Assembly (NCBI GenBank): GCA_043736155.1
Contig: JAYTDA010000099.1
Coordinates: forward strand, 1 to 7,440
From: JANNRR01 sp043736155
Lineage (GTDB): Bacteria > Pseudomonadota > Alphaproteobacteria > Rhodobacterales > Rhodobacteraceae
Direction: 5' to 3'
DNA: 7,440 nucleotides
This document shows positions 4,220-7,440 of this stretch, in pieces. The translations under genes were made by a program, and so were the position numbers. Positions within the stretch are counted from its first letter, which is position 1. The number at the start of each line of letters is the position of its first letter. Below the pieces are notes generated by a model. The model ran no database searches, was not told the DNA's origin, and saw nothing but the letters and a program-made list of their open reading frames with translations.

Positions 4220-6475
4220 TTACAGGATGAAATCGGTGGTGCTCAGGGTGTGGAACCCGCTGAGTTGCAGCTGAAAATCGGCTTTTGCGTTGCCATCGAC
4301 ATCGACCTCGATCAGCATCCGGTTGGATGGGGTGTCTTGCACCACCCGCACTTCACCGGCCTGACCGGAAAACCGACCCGTTGTCACCAGCACAAAGGCC
4401 TGATCGCCGGCCAGAGTGCTGTTGGCATCCAGGGCTTCCAGATCGATCTTGTCGCGGCCAGCGGTGAAATCGGTGATGGTGTCGCTTTTGCCGGGCTGGG
4501 TGGTGCTGTGGCGCAATTCCTTGAAGATGAAATGGTCGGCCCCGTCGCCCCCGGTCAGCAGATCACCACCGGTGCCGCCGATCAGGACATCCCTGCCGCC
4601 TTGCCCTTCCAGCCGGTCAATACCGCCACGCCCGACCAGACGGTCGTGCCCGGCGCCGCCGCTGAACCGGTTGCCGCCGCCGTTGCCGGACAGGGCGTCA
4701 TTCAGTGCGGTGGCGACAAACTGTTCGATCCCCTCATAGGCATCTCCGGCGGCGACACCGGTGTTGCGGCCGGGATGCTTCAGATCCAGCACCACAGGGG
4801 AGAGCGCCCCAAGACTGGCAGCCTGTGCCGGTGTGGTGAACCGCACGGTGTCGAACCCGGCCCCGCCCATGATCCAGTCATCCCCGGCAGAGCCGAACAT
4901 CAGGTCATTGCCCGATGCCCCGATCTGCAGATCGCTGCCACTGGTTCCCGCCAGCCGTACGCCCTTGCCATCCAGCAACCCAAGCTGACGCGACATCGCC
5001 ACCAGCGCCGATGCCGGGAAATCGGCAAGGCTCAGCGGTGCCCCGGCCGAACTGACCAGCGTCAGCCGCTCAGACCCGAACTGCAGCACACAGCCATTGG
5101 CCGTTGCCACCAGCGTTGCCTGACCGGCGGAATAGAACAGCGGCCATGCCGACAGGTCCAACTGGTCAATTCCGGGCTGAAAATCCAGGATCGCATCGGC
5201 CTGGCCATCATAGGCCAGCACAAAGATATCGGCGCCCTGACCGCCGCTCATCTGATCCCGACCGGACCCGTCCAGCAGGATATCGGCACCACCCGCGCCA
5301 GACAGCTGATCGCTGCCGCCATTGCCCGCCAACAGATCATCGAGCCCCGCCCCGGTGATCTGTTCCCCGGCGCCATTGCCGGTCTGCATCAACCCCAGCG
5401 TTGCCAGATCAATGCGAAACTGGCAAATTCCCGCCTCGGTCTGCGAACTGGTGAAGATCTGAATCTCGGTGCCGACCACTGCCGCGGTGATCCCGGTCAC
5501 ATTGTCCAGCAGCATCGATGCGCTGTCCGCCACGGAGCCGACCAGCAGCAGCCGCCCGCCCGGCAACAGGCTAAACAGCGACAGTCCGTCATCCGCCCCT
5601 GCCACCAGCGCAAACACCCGGTCACCGGCGGTCACGCATTCCAGCACCGCTGCCCCGGCAAAGCGGGTATCGAGCCCGTCGATCACCTGATCCACCACCT
5701 GCATCGTGCCATCCTCGCGCAGCTTGACGACGCTGAGCGAGGATGACCCCGCCGAGGCCACCAGCAGATAGGTCTGGCCATCCACCGTCACCGCCTGCAT
5801 TGCCGAGGGCGATGTCACCGCCAGGTTCTGCCGCGCATCCAGCGTATCGGACGCCACCAGCGTGCCATCCGCGCCGATGCGAAAGCTGGTCAGGCCGTTT
5901 TCACCCGCCGAGGCAGCCACCAGCAAACTGGCCACCCCGACCCGGGCCGACACCAGTGCCGACACATCGGCCAGATGCAGCGACGAGGTGTCTGCGACTC
6001 CGGTCCGCGCCAGCAGGGTCGAGGGCCCCGACACTTGCCATGCGGCGATCCCCGCCGAGCCGTTGACGCCGCCATAAACCCAGGTGCCAGCCGGCAATGT
6101 GACCGCCAGCATCGTCACCAGATCGCCGGTAAAGCCGGTGTTGCGGACAAAGATCGGGGTGCCGCCGGCGCTGCCGGACAGCGCGGTATCGGCCTCTGCC
6201 AGCATGCAGGCCAGCCGCGCTTGCGCCAATTGCAGGCTGCCGCCATTGAATGGCAGATTGGAATAGGACACCGAAGTGGTGGCATGGGCCGCCTGTGACT
6301 GAAACTGGGCCTGCCCGTCAGTTTGCAGGGAAAAGCTGGTCACACCGCCCAGCGCACCGCTGGCACTGTGCAGCAGAACGGTGCTGCCGGTGCTGATGAC
6401 CTGCAGGTCGTAGATGCCCGAAAGATAGGCCATCGCACCGCCCGAAAGTGTGGCGACATGCTGCAATCCCGCCAT
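4220..6475 (-). CDS. RTX calcium-binding protein with propeller-like N-terminus, type I secreted
   Basis: A 751-aa extracellular protein. Residues about 15-365 contain recurring beta-strand blocks such as GLTSFRIGADGTLVASDTL, SLSVVKLREDGTMQVVDQV and GLSLFSLLPGGRLLLVGSV, each ending in a (D)G-x-L turn; this resembles the YncE/lactonase-like beta-propellers that precede RTX repeats in Rhodobacteraceae. RTX nonapeptides (GGxGxDxLx) form three blocks at about 376-420, 510-545 and 590-650, which bind calcium and fold outside the cell. Residues about 651-751 (SDTITDFTAGRDKIDLEALD..FQLQLSGFHTLSTTDFIL) match the serralysin-type M10 C-terminal region carrying the uncleaved type I export signal. No N-terminal signal peptide is present, as expected. 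The ATG at 6475 is chosen for GGGGAACGGG just before it; a GTG at 6502 would add nine residues without an RBS. No HExxH protease motif and no ABC exporter or TolC gene is in the window. The export route is certain at family level; the biological role is unknown. Confidence 0.9.
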   Translation of the reverse strand: MAGLQHVATLSGGAMAYLSGIYDLQVISTGSTVLLHSASGALGGVTSFSLQTDGQAQFQSQAAHATTSVSYSNLPFNGGSLQLAQARLACMLAEADTALSGSAGGTPIFVRNTGFTGDLVTMLAVTLPAGTWVYGGVNGSAGIAAWQVSGPSTLLARTGVADTSSLHLADVSALVSARVGVASLLVAASAGENGLTSFRIGADGTLVASDTLDARQNLAVTSPSAMQAVTVDGQTYLLVASAGSSSLSVVKLREDGTMQVVDQVIDGLDTRFAGAAVLECVTAGDRVFALVAGADDGLSLFSLLPGGRLLLVGSVADSASMLLDNVTGITAAVVGTEIQIFTSSQTEAGICQFRIDLATLGLMQTGNGAGEQITGAGLDDLLAGNGGSDQLSGAGGADILLDGSGRDQMSGGQGADIFVLAYDGQADAILDFQPGIDQLDLSAWPLFYSAGQATLVATANGCVLQFGSERLTLVSSAGAPLSLADFPASALVAMSRQLGLLDGKGVRLAGTSGSDLQIGASGNDLMFGSAGDDWIMGGAGFDTVRFTTPAQAASLGALSPVVLDLKHPGRNTGVAAGDAYEGIEQFVATALNDALSGNGGGNRFSGGAGHDRLVGRGGIDRLEGQGGRDVLIGGTGGDLLTGGDGADHFIFKELRHSTTQPGKSDTITDFTAGRDKIDLEALDANSTLAGDQAFVLVTTGRFSGQAGEVRVVQDTPSNRMLIEVDVDGNAKADFQLQLSGFHTLSTTDFIL

Positions 6476-6601
6476 CCCGTTCCCCAAAACCCGCGCCCCC
6501 ACGCGTCAGGCAACGGTGGGTGGCAGGAGTGAACTGGGGTTGGCCCCAATGTGGCAAAGCAACGGCTTTTGGGAAGAATTGGCGGCAGTTATTCGCCGGT
6601 T

Positions 6602-6624
6602 GCACCGCCCGCAGCGGGCGGTGC
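6602..6624 (-). terminator. GC-rich hairpin after the cytochrome gene
   Basis: Perfect 10-bp arms GCACCGCCCG (6602-6611) and CGGGCGGTGC (6615-6624) enclose CAG, 28 bp past the cytochrome stop. The stem is strong, but no T-run follows on the minus strand, so it may need Rho or be a dispersed repeat. It argues for separate transcription of the cytochrome and RTX genes. Confidence 0.5.
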
Positions 6625-6652
6625 CTGGGGTTCTTTATCAGACCGGACCAGA

Positions 6653-7144
6653 TCAGGGTGCCGGTGCCGGTGCAGGTGCAGGTGCCGGTGCCGGTGCAGG
6701 TGCCGGTGCAGCGAAGCTGGCCAGATAGGCGGCGACATCATCGGCTTTCTTGACCAGTTTGAACGTCATCTTGCTTTTGGCACCCTCATCCCCAAGGTAG
6801 GTTTTCAGGAAGGCCGTCGGGTCCTGGATATAGGCGGACAATTGCGCCTCGTCCCAGACCAGACCTTTGGCACCGGCCGCAATCAACGCGTCACCATATT
6901 TGAATTCGGCAACGGTGCCGGCGGTGCGGCCGATGATGCCGTACAGGTTGGGGCCGACCTTGCCGCCCTTGACGATGACAGTGCCATCATCGGCGGTCAT
7001 CGCATGGCACGCCTTGCACTTGCCGAACTCCTTGGCCCCGACTTCGGCGTCGCCGCCTGCCAGCGCCGGACCGGTAACCAGGGCAGTGGTCAGCGAAATG
7101 GTCACCGCCAAGGTCATGGTGGCGATCAGGGAAAGTCGGAACAT
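6653..7144 (-). CDS. Cytochrome c2-like periplasmic class I cytochrome c with Ala-Pro tail
   Basis: A 163-aa preprotein. Residues 1-29 are a Sec signal peptide (MFRLSLIATMTLAVTISL, cleavage after ALA before GGDAEVG). The mature part matches the layout of Rhodobacter cytochrome c2: GDAEVGAKEFGKCKACH with heme site C43-K-A-C46-H47, VGPNLYGIIGRTAG (63-76), WDEAQLSAYIQDPTAFLKTYLGD (97-119) and KSKMTFKL with Met126 as sixth heme ligand. Such proteins carry electrons in the periplasm between the bc1 complex and a terminal oxidase or photosynthetic reaction centre. The ATG at 7144 has a strong AAGGAGA six bases upstream; in-frame sequence to 7264 lacks support. After the heme domain (ending LASFA, about 145) the protein ends in nine exact Ala-Pro units (146-163), absent from classical c2. 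The gene is monocistronic by position. It could be cycA itself or a paralogue; the cytochrome class is secure, the exact orthologue is not. Confidence 0.92.
   Translation of the reverse strand: MFRLSLIATMTLAVTISLTTALVTGPALAGGDAEVGAKEFGKCKACHAMTADDGTVIVKGGKVGPNLYGIIGRTAGTVAEFKYGDALIAAGAKGLVWDEAQLSAYIQDPTAFLKTYLGDEGAKSKMTFKLVKKADDVAAYLASFAAPAPAPAPAPAPAPAPAP
6656..6709. repeat. Nine hexanucleotide repeats coding (Ala-Pro)9
   Basis: Nine successive 6-bp units, on the plus strand GGTGCC or GGTGCA (first unit GGG-TGC phase), encode the Ala-Pro tail of the cytochrome on the minus strand. The third positions vary, so the array is not perfectly homogeneous, which suggests it is somewhat old or selected. 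Copy number could change by slippage in whole codons pairs without shifting frame. Confidence 0.9.
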
Positions 7145-7177
7145 CGGGCATCTCCTTTTGCGGCCTGTTGCACCGCC

Positions 7178-7206
7178 TGTATCTGCCAGCGTTCCGGGAC
7201 AGTCAA
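7178..7206 (-). promoter_or_regulatory. Sigma-70-type promoter of the cytochrome gene
   Basis: Read on the minus strand, TTGACT (7206-7201) and GATACA (7183-7178) are separated by exactly 17 bp. The -35 matches five of six consensus bases; the -10 keeps the central ATA. Transcription would begin near 7171, giving a short leader of about 27 nt before the ATG at 7144. Confidence 0.55.
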
Positions 7207-7440
7207 ACCCCAAGTCCGGGCGGCACTGTGACGCAGGGGCAGCGGGGTCGGGGGAATCAGCCATGAAACACCCTCTCGCCCAACCCCTCTCCGAAGGCGG
7301 AGAGGGGCGTGCGGACGGTGCCGTTGCGCCCCCCGTTTCTCTCTAAGGGATGCACACATCGTCAGGTTTGGTTTTCCCGGTGCGCTTGACGGGTTGAATG
7401 TTGCATGATTCGGTTGTCCTACCTTGAATGGAGGGCGGCT
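7207..7440. other. Intergenic stretch at right edge
   Basis: Together with 7145-7206 this makes nearly 300 bp without a convincing gene. Apart from the hairpin at 7284-7307, it holds a TTGACG at 7386-7391 without a good -10 partner, and the heptamer TTGAATG twice, 30 bp apart (7394 and 7424). It may be the upstream region of a plus-strand gene beyond the window. Confidence 0.4.
7284..7307. repeat. 10-bp-stem hairpin CCCCTCTCCG-AAGG-CGGAGAGGGG
   Basis: Perfect 10-base arms around AAGG. The CCCTCTC..CCCCTCTCC style is that of palindromic repeats scattered between genes in many proteobacteria, often at transcript ends. No clean T-run follows on either strand within ten bases (GTTTCTCTC comes only at 7335), so a terminator role is uncertain. 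Confidence 0.55.

Noticed and set aside
4202..5746. Long plus-strand open frame (514 codons) opposite the RTX gene
   Set aside because: It is antisense to a clearly recognisable RTX/M10-C protein. Its Gln/His/Pro-rich, low-information translation is typical of a reverse shadow of a GC-rich gene.
6551..7231. Plus-strand frame opposite the cytochrome gene with a Cys/Arg repeat
   Set aside because: It is a shadow of the cytochrome c2-like gene; the Cys/Arg run is just the hexamer repeat read on the wrong strand.

Overview
The window looks like a high-GC alphaproteobacterium, most likely Rhodobacteraceae/Paracoccaceae. The reasons are a MiaB that reads like the family's own, a cytochrome c2 that closely resembles the Rhodobacter type, a type-I-secreted RTX protein, and GC-rich palindromic intergenic repeats. 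All assignments come from reading the sequence; no database search was possible.

Left edge (1 to about 432): DNA of about 47% GC (hand count over 1-420), clearly poorer than the rest. It carries one plus-strand reading frame, open from the window edge to a TGA at 440, of unrecognised and possibly eukaryotic (ciliate-like) character. It meets the bacterial DNA inside the 3' part of miaB. MiaB keeps its MTTase N-terminus and radical-SAM cysteines but loses its normal sequence after SSDFIV, about 130 residues short. The join lies on a perfect 7-bp inverted repeat. This is either an insertion/rearrangement or an assembly or amplification chimera.

Centre (1345-3382): an Xre-family regulator resembling the antitoxin half of toxin-antitoxin pairs, with no toxin visible, converges with a GFA/CENP-V-type zinc protein 15 bp away. 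The GFA gene diverges from a putative glycosyltransferase-like protein. A 15-bp sequence repeated three times sits between these two.

Intergenic block (3383-3828): gene-free, containing a 25-bp perfect inverted repeat that encloses three direct copies of a self-palindromic unit, and then a separate 7-5-7 palindrome that matches one beside miaB.

Right half (3829-7144), all minus strand: cytochrome c2-like protein with an (Ala-Pro)9 tail, then a large RTX protein with a propeller-like N-terminal region and a type I secretion C-terminus, then a small unrecognised protein. A 10-bp-stem hairpin separates the cytochrome gene from the RTX gene, so they are probably separate transcripts. The last about 300 bp hold the cytochrome promoter and another dispersed-type hairpin.

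No complete new multi-gene defence or biosynthetic system is evident. The most notable signals are the miaB junction, the nested palindrome array and the repeat-encoded cytochrome tail.
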